From: Microbacterium sp. Leaf320
GTDB taxonomy: Bacteria; Actinomycetota; Actinomycetes; Actinomycetales; Microbacteriaceae
Length of the DNA stretch: 64,000 bases
Reading direction: 5' to 3'
Assembly (NCBI RefSeq): GCF_001423485.1
Contig: NZ_LMOD01000005.1
Coordinates: 1 to 64,000, forward strand
Shown: positions 9,352 through 18,354 of the stretch, piece by piece
Layout of the letters: each line of letters begins with the position of its first letter
Numbering within the stretch: position 1 is the first letter of the stretch
Notes under the pieces: model-generated
Seen by the model: the letters and a program-made list of their open reading frames with translations, nothing else
What the model was told of the DNA's origin: nothing
The model's database searches: none
Made by a program: the position numbers and the translations under genes

Positions 9352-10254
9352 ATGCAGCTCGACCGTGCTTTGGACACGTATCTGCGCCACGTCACGATCG
9401 AGCGCGGGCTGAGCGAGCACACGATCTCGGCCTATCGCCGCGACCTCGGCGGCTACCTGGAGTGGCTGGATGCCGAGAACATCGTCGACACCGCCGAGAT
9501 CACACCGGCGGTCGTCGGACGCTTCATCGCGGATCGCTCGTCCGCCGACCCGACGCCTGCCGCGACGAGCCTCGCCCGATTGCAATCGTCCGTGCGGGGA
9601 TGGCATCGGTTCCTCGCCCGCGAGGGCATCGAGGTCGACGATCCCAGCGGCCGTCTGAGGCCGCCCAAGGCACCGCGCCGGCTGCCCAAGGCGCTGACCA
9701 TCGACCAGGTGGAGCGGCTGCTCGGAGCGCCGAGCGCCGAGGATCCGATCGGCATCCGCGACCGCGCCCTTCTCGAGCTGCTCTACGCGACCGGCGCCCG
9801 AGTGTCGGAGGCCGTGGGCCTCGACGTCGACGACCTCGCCCACGGCGACGTCCTGCGGGTTCGGGGCAAGGGCTCGAAGGAGCGCATCGTCCCGATCGGA
9901 TCGTTCGCCCGCACGGCGGTCGACGCATACCTCACGAGGGTGCGGCCGGGGCTTGCGGCGAAGGGGAGAGCGTCGGCCCGCCTGTTCCTCGGCGCGCGCG
10001 GTGCCCCGCTGTCTCGGCAGAGCGCGTGGCTCGTGATCCGTGCGGCTGCCGAGCAGGCGCACATCACCGCCGAGGTCTCGCCGCACACCCTGCGCCACTC
10101 GTTCGCGACGCATCTGCTGCAGGGCGGCGCCGACGTGCGCGTGGTGCAGGAGCTTCTCGGGCACGCGTCGGTGGCGACGACGCAGATCTACACGCACGTG
10201 TCGGTGGACACCCTGCGCGACATCTACGCGACCTCCCACCCCCGCGCCCGCTGA
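9352..10254 (+). CDS. xerD: Tyrosine recombinase XerD
   Basis: Encodes 300 aa. A SAM-like core-binding domain (about 1-95) precedes the catalytic domain. Catalytic residues are visible: Arg in [11 protein letters not shown] (about residue 149), His and Arg in [12 protein letters not shown] (about 245-248), His in LLGHAS, and nucleophile Tyr in TQIYTHVS (about 280). With XerC, it resolves chromosome dimers at dif. The ATG is three bases after the NUDIX stop, so it is probably coupled. Confidence 0.95.
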   Translation: MQLDRALDTYLRHVTIERGLSEHTISAYRRDLGGYLEWLDAENIVDTAEITPAVVGRFIADRSSADPTPAATSLARLQSSVRGWHRFLAREGIEVDDPSGRLRPPKAPRRLPKALTIDQVERLLGAPSAEDPIGIRDRALLELLYATGARVSEAVGLDVDDLAHGDVLRVRGKGSKERIVPIGSFARTAVDAYLTRVRPGLAAKGRASARLFLGARGAPLSRQSAWLVIRAAAEQAHITAEVSPHTLRHSFATHLLQGGADVRVVQELLGHASVATTQIYTHVSVDTLRDIYATSHPRAR

Positions 10255-10328
10255 CCCGCCACGCGCGGGCGGCGCGGCGAAAACGCGGGATCGCCGGGGC
10301 TGAGGCGTCGATCCCCCCGGGCGATCGC

Positions 10329-10334
10329 TAGAAT
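10329..10334 (+). promoter_or_regulatory. -10 element TAGAAT before parA
   Basis: TAGAAT is followed about 20 bases later by an AAGGAG-like ribosome site and the GTG at 10364. It sits directly after an imperfect GC-rich inverted repeat (about 10289-10327), which may end the upstream transcript. The -35 is not clear. Confidence 0.5.
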
Positions 10335-10363
10335 CGACCAAGCACGAAGGAGCAGGAGAATCG

Positions 10364-11254
10364 GTGGCTGAGAACGCGGCGAAGTCCAGGGCGAAGACGT
10401 CGAAGACCGACGACACACCCATGGGACCCACCGGGCGTCCCTATCACGGCTTCGCGACCCCGGAACCGCTCGCCTCGCACGGTCCCGCTCGCATCATCGC
10501 CCTGTGCAACCAGAAGGGCGGCGTCGGCAAGACGACGACGTCGATCAACCTCGCCGCGGCGCTGGCCGAATACGGTCGCAAGGTGCTCGCCGTCGACTTC
10601 GACCCCCAGGGTGCGCTGTCGGCCGGCCTCGGCATCCAGACGCACGACGTGCCGACCATCTACGACCTGCTGCTCGACACGAAGCGCGACGCACACGACG
10701 CGATCGTGCACTCAGGCGTCGAAGGCCTCGACGTGATGCCCGCGAACATCGACCTGTCGGCAGCTGAGGTGCACCTCGTCAACGAGGTCGCGCGCGAGAC
10801 GATCCTCGCCCGCGTGCTGCGTCAGGTGGCGGGGGAGTACGACGTCATCCTCATCGACTGCCAGCCGTCGCTGGGTCTGCTGACCGTCAACGCGCTGACC
10901 GCCGCGCACGGCGTGATCATCCCGCTCGAGTGCGAGTTCTTCGCGTTGCGCGGTGTGGCGCTGCTGATCGAGACCATAGACAAGGTGCGCGACCGGCTGA
11001 ACCCGTCGATCACGATGGACGGCCTCCTCGCCACGATGTACGACCCGCGCACCCTGCACTCGCGCGAGGTGCTCGAGCGTGTGGTCGAGGCGTTCGGCGA
11101 CGACGTGCTCGAGACCGTGATCGGGCGCACGGTGAAGTTCCCCGACGCATCGGTCTCCGGTGTGCCCATCACCGAGTTCGCACCGGAGCACGCCGCCGCC
11201 CAGGCGTACCTGCGGCTGGCGCGGGAGCTGGTCGCCCGTGGCGCTGTCGCCTGA
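10364..11254 (+). CDS. ParA/Soj-family ATPase of the scpAB locus
   Basis: Encodes 296 aa. After a 45-residue basic, low-complexity lead comes the deviant Walker [13 protein letters not shown], then DFDPQGALS and the DCQPSLGLLTVNAL Walker B region. It is a SIMIBI ATPase of the ParA class that may position DNA or cell-division proteins. Its neighbours scpA and scpB, subunits of the SMC condensin, point to chromosome segregation; the M. tuberculosis counterpart is Rv1708. GTG start follows a good ribosome site. The tail overlaps scpA by 17 bases. Confidence 0.92.
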   Translation: MAENAAKSRAKTSKTDDTPMGPTGRPYHGFATPEPLASHGPARIIALCNQKGGVGKTTTSINLAAALAEYGRKVLAVDFDPQGALSAGLGIQTHDVPTIYDLLLDTKRDAHDAIVHSGVEGLDVMPANIDLSAAEVHLVNEVARETILARVLRQVAGEYDVILIDCQPSLGLLTVNALTAAHGVIIPLECEFFALRGVALLIETIDKVRDRLNPSITMDGLLATMYDPRTLHSREVLERVVEAFGDDVLETVIGRTVKFPDASVSGVPITEFAPEHAAAQAYLRLARELVARGAVA

Positions 11255-12125
11255 GGTCGAGCCGTCCGACACCGCGGCTGAGGCCGCAGCCACGGCTGCC
11301 GAGGGATCGGCACCTGCCGATCTCAGCGAGCCACCTGTCGCCGATCCCGGATTCCGGGTGTCGTTGACGAACTTCGACGGACCGTTCGACCTGCTGCTCA
11401 CTCTCATCTCGAAGCATGAGATGGACATCACCGAGGTGTCGCTGAGCGCCGTCACGAACGAGTTCATCGCGTACCTCAAGGAGCTCGACGACGACGAGGA
11501 GCTCGACCAGGCCTCCGAGTTCCTGGTGGTCGCGGCGACCCTGCTCGACATGAAGGTCGCCGGTCTCCTGCCGCAGGGCGAACTGGTGGATGCCGAGGCC
11601 GTGGCGCTGCTCGAAGCCCGCGATCTGCTTTTCGCACGCCTCCTGCAGTACCGTGCGTTCAAAGAGGTCGCGACGTGGTTCGCCCGCTGCCTGCAGCGCG
11701 AGGATCGCCGCCATGTGCGGGCCGTGCGTCTGGACGAGAAGCATCGCAAGAAGACACCCGAGCTCGTCTGGTCGCTCAGCGCCGACGACTTCGCCGCGCT
11801 GGCTCTGCTGGCGTTCGCGCCGAAGGAGATCCCTCACGTCGGGCTCGATCACCTGCACGCCCCGCTCGTGAGCATCCGGGAGCAGGCCGCAATCGTCGTG
11901 ACCCTGTTGCGCGCCACCGAATCCGTGAGCTTCCGCGAGCTGGTCGCGGGGGTGACCGAGCCCGGGATAGTCGTCGCGCGTTTCATCTCCGTTCTGGAGC
12001 TGTACCGTCACGCGGCGCTGTCCTTCGAACAATTGGAACCGCTCGGCGAGCTGACGCTGCGCTGGGCCGCCGACTCCTGGTCGGACGAGACTCTGGCATC
12101 TCTGGGAGCCGACTATGACCGATGA
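11238..12125 (+). CDS. scpA: Segregation and condensation protein A
   Basis: Encodes 295 aa. The kleisin core begins at FRVSLTNFDGPFDLLLTLI after an acidic/Ala-rich lead of about 35 residues; the middle has ELDDDEELDQASEFLVVAATLLDMK. ScpA bridges the SMC dimer heads and binds ScpB. GTG at 11238 is chosen because it follows CGGGAG and gives a sensible N-terminus inside the parA tail; no ATG fits. It overlaps scpB by 11 bases. Confidence 0.93.
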   Translation: MALSPEVEPSDTAAEAAATAAEGSAPADLSEPPVADPGFRVSLTNFDGPFDLLLTLISKHEMDITEVSLSAVTNEFIAYLKELDDDEELDQASEFLVVAATLLDMKVAGLLPQGELVDAEAVALLEARDLLFARLLQYRAFKEVATWFARCLQREDRRHVRAVRLDEKHRKKTPELVWSLSADDFAALALLAFAPKEIPHVGLDHLHAPLVSIREQAAIVVTLLRATESVSFRELVAGVTEPGIVVARFISVLELYRHAALSFEQLEPLGELTLRWAADSWSDETLASLGADYDR

Positions 12126-12717
12126 CGTGACAGAAGCCCCGACCGACGAGGTCGTTCGCGAATCGCCTCTCTCCGAACGGATCGAGGCGATCCTGCTGAT
12201 CATCGACGAGCCGATCGGTCTCGTCGCTCTCGCGGCCGCGGTGGGCTCGCCCGTCGCTGCGGTGCGTCAGACGATCGAGACGCTCGTCGACGACTACGAC
12301 GGCAAGGGGCAGGGGCCACGGCGCGGGTTCGAGCTCCGCGAGGTCGGCGGCGGCTGGCGTCTGTACGTCCGCGAGGACCACGACGACGTGGTCGCCGAGT
12401 TCGTCGGTGGCCAGGCGCCCGCACGGCTGTCGCAGGCCGCGCTCGAGACACTCGCGGTGATCGCCTACAAGCAGCCGGTCACTCGCAGCCAGGTGGCGTC
12501 GATCCGTGCGGTGAACGTCGATTCCGTGGTGCGCACGCTGCTCGCGCGCGGACTCATCACGGAGCTCTTCGCGGACTCCGAGACCGGCGCGATCAACTAC
12601 GGCACCAGCGACGCACTCCTGCAGCACCTGGGCATCAACTCGCTCGACGAGCTGCCCCCCATCTCTCCTCTGCTCGACGACGGCGCGGACGGCTTCGACG
12701 AAGGGACCATCCGATGA
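12115..12717 (+). CDS. scpB: Segregation and condensation protein B
   Basis: Encodes 200 aa. Two winged-helix domains are recognisable: the N-terminal SERIEAILLIIDEPI region and the second with LETLAVIAYKQPVTRSQ, the family hallmark. It binds ScpA as a dimer within the SMC complex. The start ATG lies in the last codons of scpA after CTGGGAG. The protein ends FDEGTIR, encoded within a sequence that is duplicated just downstream (12694-12791). Confidence 0.94.
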   Translation: MTDDVTEAPTDEVVRESPLSERIEAILLIIDEPIGLVALAAAVGSPVAAVRQTIETLVDDYDGKGQGPRRGFELREVGGGWRLYVREDHDDVVAEFVGGQAPARLSQAALETLAVIAYKQPVTRSQVASIRAVNVDSVVRTLLARGLITELFADSETGAINYGTSDALLQHLGINSLDELPPISPLLDDGADGFDEGTIR

Positions 12718-12791
12718 TCGGGGTCCCGGCGACGGCCGGTCGCGTGGTCTCGACGCAGAGTTTCAGTTTCGACGAAGGGACCATCCGATGA
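12694..12791 (+). repeat. 24-bp direct repeat spanning scpB stop and rluB start
   Basis: A 24-bp sequence beginning TTCGACGAAGGGACC and ending CCGATGA is present at 12694-12717 (end of scpB) and exactly again at 12768-12791 (ribosome site and start of the next gene). A frame from ATG 12714 encodes 25 residues that also end FDEGTIR and stop at the TGA overlapping the next ATG. This looks like an insertion or duplication of 74 bp. Confidence 0.93.
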
Positions 12792-13576
12792 GCGGCTTCG
12801 AGACATCCGAGGGCGTGCGCCTGCAGAAGGTGCTGTCAGCGGCGGGCGTGGCCTCGCGGCGCGTGATCGAGCAGTACATCGTCGAAGGGCGTATCCGCGT
12901 CAACGGCGTGACCGTGACCGAGCTCGGCCGCCGCGTCGACCCCGAGAACGACCTCATCGACGTCGACGGCACCGCTGTGCAGCTCGATGTGTCGAAGCGC
13001 TATGTGATGCTCAACAAGCCCACCGGCGTCGTGAGCAGCCTGCGTGACGAGAACGGCCGCCCCGACCTCCGCCGGTTCACCGACGACTATGAGGAGCGCC
13101 TCTACAACGTCGGACGTCTGGATGCCGAGACCAGTGGCCTGCTGGTCCTGACGAACGACGGCGACCTCGCACACGTGCTCGCGCACCCGTCGTTCGGCGT
13201 CACCAAGGTCTACATCGCCAAGGTCGAAGGCGAGGTGACGGCTCAGACGATCTCGAAGCTCACCAAGGGGATCGAGCTCGAAGACGGGCCGATCGCCGCA
13301 GACAAGGCCCGCCTGCTCGACACTTCCCGCGGGTCGAGCCTCGTGGAGCTGACCCTGCACTCGGGGCGCAACCGGATCGTGCGCAGGATGCTGGCCGCGG
13401 TCGGCCACCCCGTCACCGAGCTCGTGCGCCGGCAGTTCGGCCCGCTGCACCTGGGAACCCTCCCGGTTGGGAAGACGCGCGAACTGACTAAAATCGAACT
13501 GGGCGCGCTCTTGACTCTGTCGCGCCGTGATTCCGGTGTCGCCGAGGCGCCAGGCGAGCAGCAGGAGAACGAGTGA
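12788..13576 (+). CDS. rluB: RsuA/RluB family pseudouridine synthase
   Basis: Encodes 262 aa. S4 domain at residues about 8-60 (VRLQKVLSAAGVASRR). The pseudouridine synthase domain has catalytic Asp in GRLDAETSGLLVLTNDG near residue 118. The family converts uridine in 23S rRNA (RluB, position 2605 by E. coli numbering) or 16S rRNA (RsuA); which one applies is not certain. The GAAGGGA ribosome site of this start lies in the second copy of the junction repeat. The end overlaps tyrA (GTGA). Confidence 0.9.
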   Translation: MSGFETSEGVRLQKVLSAAGVASRRVIEQYIVEGRIRVNGVTVTELGRRVDPENDLIDVDGTAVQLDVSKRYVMLNKPTGVVSSLRDENGRPDLRRFTDDYEERLYNVGRLDAETSGLLVLTNDGDLAHVLAHPSFGVTKVYIAKVEGEVTAQTISKLTKGIELEDGPIAADKARLLDTSRGSSLVELTLHSGRNRIVRRMLAAVGHPVTELVRRQFGPLHLGTLPVGKTRELTKIELGALLTLSRRDSGVAEAPGEQQENE

Positions 13577-14718
13577 CCGATACGACGAGTGCGCCCACGG
13601 GGGCTCGGAGTTCCGTCGCGCCGCGAATCGCGGCCAGGCTCTCCGGAACCGTGCGCGTCGTCGGCGCCGGTCTGCTCGGTGCGAGCATCGGCCACGCGCT
13701 CCGCGCCAAGGGCATCGACGTCGTCCTCGCCGACACCTCACCCGCGCAGCTGCGTCTGGCGATCGACTACGGCGCCGGGCGTGCCGTGGCCGACGACGAC
13801 GCACCGACGCTCGTCGTCGTCGCGGTGCCGCCTGACGTCACCGCCGACGTGATCGAGGCGGAGCTCGCCCGATTCCCCGATGCCGTGGTCACGGACGTCG
13901 CGAGCGTGAAGCTCGAGCCGTTCCGCAGTCTGCGTGACCGCGGTGTCGACATCACGCGCTACATCGGGTCGCACCCTCTTGCCGGACGTGAGCGCGGTGG
14001 GGCGATCTCCGCACGCGCCGACCTCTTCATCGGTCGCCCGTGGGTCGTCTGCCGCGATGCCGACACCAGGGCCGCAGACCTCGCTCTCGTCGAGGCGCTC
14101 GCTCTCGACGTCGGCGCGATGCCGCTCGAGATGACCCCGGAGGAGCACGACCGCTCCGTCGCGCTCACCTCGCACGTCCCGCAGGTCGTCGCCAGCCTTC
14201 TCGCCGGACGGCTCGCCGAGGCCGACGAGGGCGCGCTGCGCCTGTCGGGCCAGGGAGTGCGTGACACGACGCGCATCGCGGCATCCGCTCCTGAACTCTG
14301 GGTGCAGATCCTCGGCGCGAACGCCGAACCCGTCGTGGAGATCCTCGACGCTTTGGCCGCCGATCTCCGCGAGGTGTCGGACGCGCTGCGCGCCCCCGAG
14401 GCGCCCGGCGCCCGGCGCGTGGTGGCCGAGACCATCCGGCAGGGCAACGACGGCGTCGAACGTCTGCCGGGCAAGCACGGTCAGAACCAGAGGTTCGAGT
14501 CCCTCGTCGTCATGATCGACGACACCGCAGGTCAGCTCGGTCGACTGTTCGGCGAGCTCGGCGAGCTCGGCGTGAACGTCGAGGACCTCCGCCTCGAGCA
14601 CTCGCCGGGTGCGCAGTTCGGTCTCGCCGAGATCAGCGTAGAACCCGCTGCACTGCACGGGGCGATCACCGGACTCCAGGAACGCGGCTGGCGGATTGCA
14701 GGTACCACCAATGACTGA
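13573..14718 (+). CDS. tyrA: Prephenate dehydrogenase with ACT domain
   Basis: Encodes 381 aa. NAD-binding motif [14 protein letters not shown] near residue 27; conserved [12 protein letters not shown] and [11 protein letters not shown] follow in the catalytic helical domain. The last 80 residues ([20 protein letters not shown] onward) form an ACT domain, expected to bind tyrosine for feedback control. It oxidises prephenate to 4-hydroxyphenylpyruvate in tyrosine synthesis. It is inserted between rluB and cmk, unlike M. tuberculosis, where tyrA lies elsewhere. Confidence 0.93.
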   Translation: MTDTTSAPTGARSSVAPRIAARLSGTVRVVGAGLLGASIGHALRAKGIDVVLADTSPAQLRLAIDYGAGRAVADDDAPTLVVVAVPPDVTADVIEAELARFPDAVVTDVASVKLEPFRSLRDRGVDITRYIGSHPLAGRERGGAISARADLFIGRPWVVCRDADTRAADLALVEALALDVGAMPLEMTPEEHDRSVALTSHVPQVVASLLAGRLAEADEGALRLSGQGVRDTTRIAASAPELWVQILGANAEPVVEILDALAADLREVSDALRAPEAPGARRVVAETIRQGNDGVERLPGKHGQNQRFESLVVMIDDTAGQLGRLFGELGELGVNVEDLRLEHSPGAQFGLAEISVEPAALHGAITGLQERGWRIAGTTND

Positions 14719-15385
14719 TTTCATCGCCATCGACGGACCCGCCGGCTCCGGCAAGTCCAGCGTCTCCAAGGCCGTCGCCCGCAAGCTCGGATTCGGCTAC
14801 CTGGACACCGGTTCCGCCTACCGCGCACTCGCCTGGCATGTTCTCGACCGGGGTGCGGACACAGCGGATGCGGACGCCGTCCTCGCCGCCGTCGCCGAGT
14901 TCCCGGTGCGACTGGGCCTCGACCCCGACGACCGCACGGTGCAGGTCGGCGACGCGGATGTCACGGACGCGATCCGCGAGCCGTCTGTCTCGGGAGCGGT
15001 GAGCGGTGTCGCACGAGTGCCCGAGGTGCGCGAGCAGGTCAATCGACTGTTCCGTTCTCTCGTGGCCGACGCGCCGTACCCGGCTGTCGTCGTCGAGGGG
15101 CGGGACATCACGACCGTCGTCGCCCCGGATGCGCCCGTGCGCATCCTTCTCACGGCCGCACCCGAGGTGCGCGCCGCACGACGTGCCGGCGAGCTCGCCG
15201 GCGAGAACGCCGAGGCCGTCGCCGCCGCACTGCACAAGCGCGACGCATCCGACAGCGCCGTCGTCGACTTCCTGAACGCCGCAGAGGGCGTCGAGGTCGT
15301 CGATTCGACGGAGCTCGATTTCCCACAGACCATCGACGCCGTCCTCACGGTGATCGAACGAATCCGAGGAGTACACCATGGCTGA
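14711..15385 (+). CDS. cmk: Cytidylate kinase
   Basis: Encodes 224 aa. P-loop [16 protein letters not shown] near residue 9, then [12 protein letters not shown] and the [13 protein letters not shown] motif typical of bacterial CMP kinase. It phosphorylates CMP and dCMP. The ATG at 14711 overlaps the tyrA end by eight bases; an in-frame ATG five codons upstream lacks family similarity in its added residues. It overlaps der by eight bases. Confidence 0.95.
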   Translation: MTDFIAIDGPAGSGKSSVSKAVARKLGFGYLDTGSAYRALAWHVLDRGADTADADAVLAAVAEFPVRLGLDPDDRTVQVGDADVTDAIREPSVSGAVSGVARVPEVREQVNRLFRSLVADAPYPAVVVEGRDITTVVAPDAPVRILLTAAPEVRAARRAGELAGENAEAVAAALHKRDASDSAVVDFLNAAEGVEVVDSTELDFPQTIDAVLTVIERIRGVHHG

Positions 15386-16898
15386 CGACGAATACGAAGG
15401 CGGCCCCGACCAGCTCGCCGAGAAGATGGAGCAGCTCGACGAGCAGCTCGCCGAGGCACGCGCCGAGACGCTGCGTGCAGGTCTCGCCGACTACGACCTG
15501 GACGATGAGGATGCAGCCCTCCTCGCCGGGATCACGATGGGCGAGGACGGGATCCAGTTCTTCCCCGCCCTGCCTGTGGTGGCGATCGTCGGTCGGCCGA
15601 ACGTCGGAAAATCCGCACTCGTGAACCGCATTCTCGGCCGCCGTGAGGCCGTCGTCGAGGACACCCCCGGTGTGACCCGCGACCGCGTGACGTACAAGGC
15701 CGAGTGGGCCGACCGTCGCTTCTCGCTCGTCGACACCGGCGGATGGGAGCCCGACGCTCGCGGTATCGACCGCTCCGTCGCCGCGCAGGCCGAGGTCGCG
15801 ATCGATCTCGCCGATGTCGTGCTGTTCGTCGTCGACGCGATGGTCGGGGCCACGTCGACCGACGAGCACGTGGTGAAGCTGCTGCGCAAGAGCGGCAAGC
15901 CCGTCTTCCTCGTCGCGAACAAGATCGACGACGCCCGCCAGGAGCCCGAGGCCGCGGCACTCTGGAACCTCGGACTCGGCGAGCCGCACCCGGTCTCGGC
16001 CATTCACGGTCGTGGAGTCGCCGACCTGCTCGACGCTCTGCTGAAGACGCTTCCGGATGTCTCCGCGGTCGCGAAGGCGGAGATCGGCGGACCTCGTCGC
16101 GTCGCGATCCTCGGTCGCCCGAACGTCGGCAAGTCCTCGCTGCTCAACAAGGCAGCAGGCGAGGAGCGCGTGGTCGTCAACGACCTCGCGGGTACGACCC
16201 GCGACCCGGTCGACGAGATCGTCGAGCTCGGCGGCAAGCTGTGGCGCCTGGTCGACACCGCCGGCATCCGTCGTCGCGTGCACATGGCGCAGGGCGCTGA
16301 CTTCTACGCCTCGCTGCGCACCTCGGCTGCTCTCGAGAAGGCCGAGGTCGCAGTCGTCGTCCTCGATGTCTCCGAGACGATCAGCGAGCAGGACGTGCGG
16401 ATCATCGATCTCGTGCTCGAGTCCGGTCGCTCGCTCGTGCTCGCGTTCAACAAGTGGGACCGTCTGAACGACGACGACCTCGAGAACGCCGACCGCCGAC
16501 GCTACCTCGAGCGTGAGATCGAGCAGGATCTCGCGCACGTCGCCTGGGCCCCGCGCGTGAACATCTCGGCCAAGACGGGCCGTCACCTCGACAAGCTGGT
16601 GCCTGCGCTCGAGACGGCTCTCGAGAACTGGGACCGTCGCATCCCGACGGGTAAGTTCAATGCCTTCCTCGCCGAGCTCGTCGCCGAGCACCCGCACCCG
16701 CTGCGTGGAGGAAAGCAGCCGCGCATCCTGTTCGGCACCCAGGCGTCGACGCGTCCGCCGACGTTCGTGCTGTTCACGACCGGCTTCCTCGACCCGGGAT
16801 ACCGCCGATTCATCCAGCGTCGCCTTCGCGAGCTGTACGAGTTCGACGGAACCCCGATCGTCATCAACATGCGCGTCCGCGAGAAGCGCCAGCGCTGA
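15378..16898 (+). CDS. der: Ribosome biogenesis GTPase Der (EngA)
   Basis: Encodes 506 aa. An acidic lead of about 65 residues precedes two tandem GTPase domains, each with G1 GRPNVGKS (near residues 71 and 247) and G3 DTGG or DTAG. NKID and NKWD are the G4 motifs. A C-terminal KH-like domain follows. It assists 50S assembly. The start has GAGGAG upstream and overlaps cmk, as in many actinobacteria. Confidence 0.96.
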   Translation: MADDEYEGGPDQLAEKMEQLDEQLAEARAETLRAGLADYDLDDEDAALLAGITMGEDGIQFFPALPVVAIVGRPNVGKSALVNRILGRREAVVEDTPGVTRDRVTYKAEWADRRFSLVDTGGWEPDARGIDRSVAAQAEVAIDLADVVLFVVDAMVGATSTDEHVVKLLRKSGKPVFLVANKIDDARQEPEAAALWNLGLGEPHPVSAIHGRGVADLLDALLKTLPDVSAVAKAEIGGPRRVAILGRPNVGKSSLLNKAAGEERVVVNDLAGTTRDPVDEIVELGGKLWRLVDTAGIRRRVHMAQGADFYASLRTSAALEKAEVAVVVLDVSETISEQDVRIIDLVLESGRSLVLAFNKWDRLNDDDLENADRRRYLEREIEQDLAHVAWAPRVNISAKTGRHLDKLVPALETALENWDRRIPTGKFNAFLAELVAEHPHPLRGGKQPRILFGTQASTRPPTFVLFTTGFLDPGYRRFIQRRLRELYEFDGTPIVINMRVREKRQR

Positions 16899-16914
16899 GT
16901 CGCGGCCGAGCCGC

Positions 16915-16953
16915 CAGCTGTGCCCGCGCGAACCCGCGCGGGCACAGCTGTTT
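16915..16953 (+). terminator. Strong terminator after der
   Basis: A perfect 16-bp stem (CAGCTGTGCCCGCGCG with its complement) and a 4-nt loop are followed by TTT. It ends the long operon that started upstream. Its right arm also forms the left edge of the 60-bp repeat array. Confidence 0.88.
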
Positions 16954-17132
16954 CTGCGTGCATCCGCCCGAATGCTCGGGAGGTGCGATCTGCGGATACG
17001 GCTGTTCCCGCGTGCTGCCTGCATCCGCCGAATGCTCAAGACATGCGATCTGCGGGCGCGGCTGTTCCCGCATGCTGCGTGCATCCGCCGAAATCTCCAC
17101 GACATGCCGCCTGCGGATACGGCTGTTCCCGC
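16935..17132. repeat. Imperfect 60-bp tandem repeat, about 3.5 copies
   Basis: Full units lie at 16981-17040 and 17041-17100, with partial units before and after. Shared blocks are TGCGATCTGCGG, CGGCTGTTCCCGC and TGCATCCGCCGAA. Within each unit GCGGAT and ATCCGC could pair as a hairpin. No coding frame is convincing across the array. It fills the gap between der and the next gene. Confidence 0.9.
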
Positions 17133-17182
17133 ATATGACCCGCGCGGATGCCGATACCCGGATGCTGTGACAGGCTGAAGGG

Positions 17183-18121
17183 GTGACTGTCGTACCTCCC
17201 GCTGCCGGTGAACCTCGTCGCCCGGACGGGCCGCGGAATCCTGGCGATGCCTGGGTGATCGCGCCGTCGGGGGAGAAGTACTGGGGGCGCTTCGGCGCAG
17301 CCGGTCTGCTGGCGGTCGATCCGGGCCGCGGGATCCTGCTGCAGCATCGGGTCTCCTGGAGCCACTTCGGGGGCACTTGGGGTCTGCCTGGTGGTGCTCT
17401 GCACGCGGGCGAGAGCGCGATCGTGGGCGCCGTGCGCGAGGCGCAGGAGGAAGCAGGTGTTCCTGACGGCTCCGTGCGACCCCGGTTCACGAGCGTCCTC
17501 GATCTGGATGTCTGGTCGTACACGACCGTGATCGCCGACGTGGTGCGGCCGTTCGAGCCGGTGATCAGCGACCCGGAGAGCGTGGCTCTCGAATGGGTGC
17601 CGGTGGACGAGGTCGACTCGCGTCCGCTGCATCCGGGGTTCGGCAGCGCCTGGCCCGTTCTGCGGGAACTGCTCGGCGTACGCCCGGCGCTGGTCGTCGA
17701 CAGCGCGAACGTCGTCGGTTCCGTGCCGGACGGATGGTGGAAGGACCGTGCCGGTGCCGCGACGCGCCTTGCCTCGCGTCTGGACGGACTTGCCGTATCG
17801 GCGTCTGATCTCGGCCTCGGCGGAACGACCTGGTTCCCGGAGATCGCTCTCGTGGTGGAAGGGCAGGCGCGAGGGATAGCGACGCCCTCATCCGATGCTG
17901 CTGCGGAGGCACCCGAGCTGCTCCCTGCGGGCGGCGTCTCGATCGTGCGCGCTGAGGCGGCAGGAGACGATGCGATCGTCGCCGAGGTCGAGCACCGAGT
18001 GCACGCGGGACAGCATGTCGTCGCCGTCGCGAGCGACCATGAACTGCGGGGTCGCGTCGAGGCGGCAGGCGCGGCGCAGATACACTCGGCCGGCTGGCTG
18101 CTGGATGTGCTGCCGCAGTAG
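17183..18121 (+). CDS. NUDIX hydrolase fused to NYN/PIN-like domain
   Basis: Encodes 312 aa. Residues about 25-165 form a NUDIX domain with a full box, G71 ... E77 ... R85-E86 and E89-E90. Residues about 168-312 resemble a NYN/PIN-like nuclease fold: VVDSANVVGSVPDGWW (Asp173), GDDAIVAEVE (Asp262, Asp263) and ASDHELRGRV (Asp285) give the expected acidic residues. The NUDIX half may clean nucleotides or capped ends while the other half may cut RNA; that pairing is inference. It stands alone between two repeat patches. The GTG start has only a weak ribosome site. Confidence 0.8.
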   Translation: MTVVPPAAGEPRRPDGPRNPGDAWVIAPSGEKYWGRFGAAGLLAVDPGRGILLQHRVSWSHFGGTWGLPGGALHAGESAIVGAVREAQEEAGVPDGSVRPRFTSVLDLDVWSYTTVIADVVRPFEPVISDPESVALEWVPVDEVDSRPLHPGFGSAWPVLRELLGVRPALVVDSANVVGSVPDGWWKDRAGAATRLASRLDGLAVSASDLGLGGTTWFPEIALVVEGQARGIATPSSDAAAEAPELLPAGGVSIVRAEAAGDDAIVAEVEHRVHAGQHVVAVASDHELRGRVEAAGAAQIHSAGWLLDVLPQ

Positions 18122-18143
18122 TCGGCGCCGGGGCAGCACGCAG

Positions 18144-18230
18144 ACAGATGGCGCGCGCAGACTGATGGCGCGCTCGGACTGATGGCGCGTGTGGAGAGTG
18201 ATGGCGCGCGCAGACGGATGCGGCGTGGAG
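18144..18230. repeat. Short GATGGCGCG tandem repeats
   Basis: Four to five copies of a 17-19 bp unit with core GATGGCGCG (GCGCAGACT or CTCGGACT flanks) follow the NUDIX-NYN gene. The rest of 18122-18354 is GC-rich low-complexity DNA with no gene or clear signal. Confidence 0.75.
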
Positions 18231-18354
18231 TCCGGCTGTCTTTGTGGACGCGGGCACGGGCGCGGGCGCGGGTACTGCGCGGTGGCAGAGAGTGGGGTGC
18301 TGCTCGTCGCGCGCGAGGCAGCGCATGCGCGGGCACGAGAACGAGGCGCAGCTC

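Noticed and set aside
12718..12767. Insertion of a mobile element between scpB and rluB
   Set aside because: Only 50 bp lie between the repeats, with no inverted ends or transposase; a simple duplication explains it.
16935..17132. Possible CRISPR array
   Set aside because: Units are directly adjacent 60-mers without distinct spacers, and no cas gene is present.
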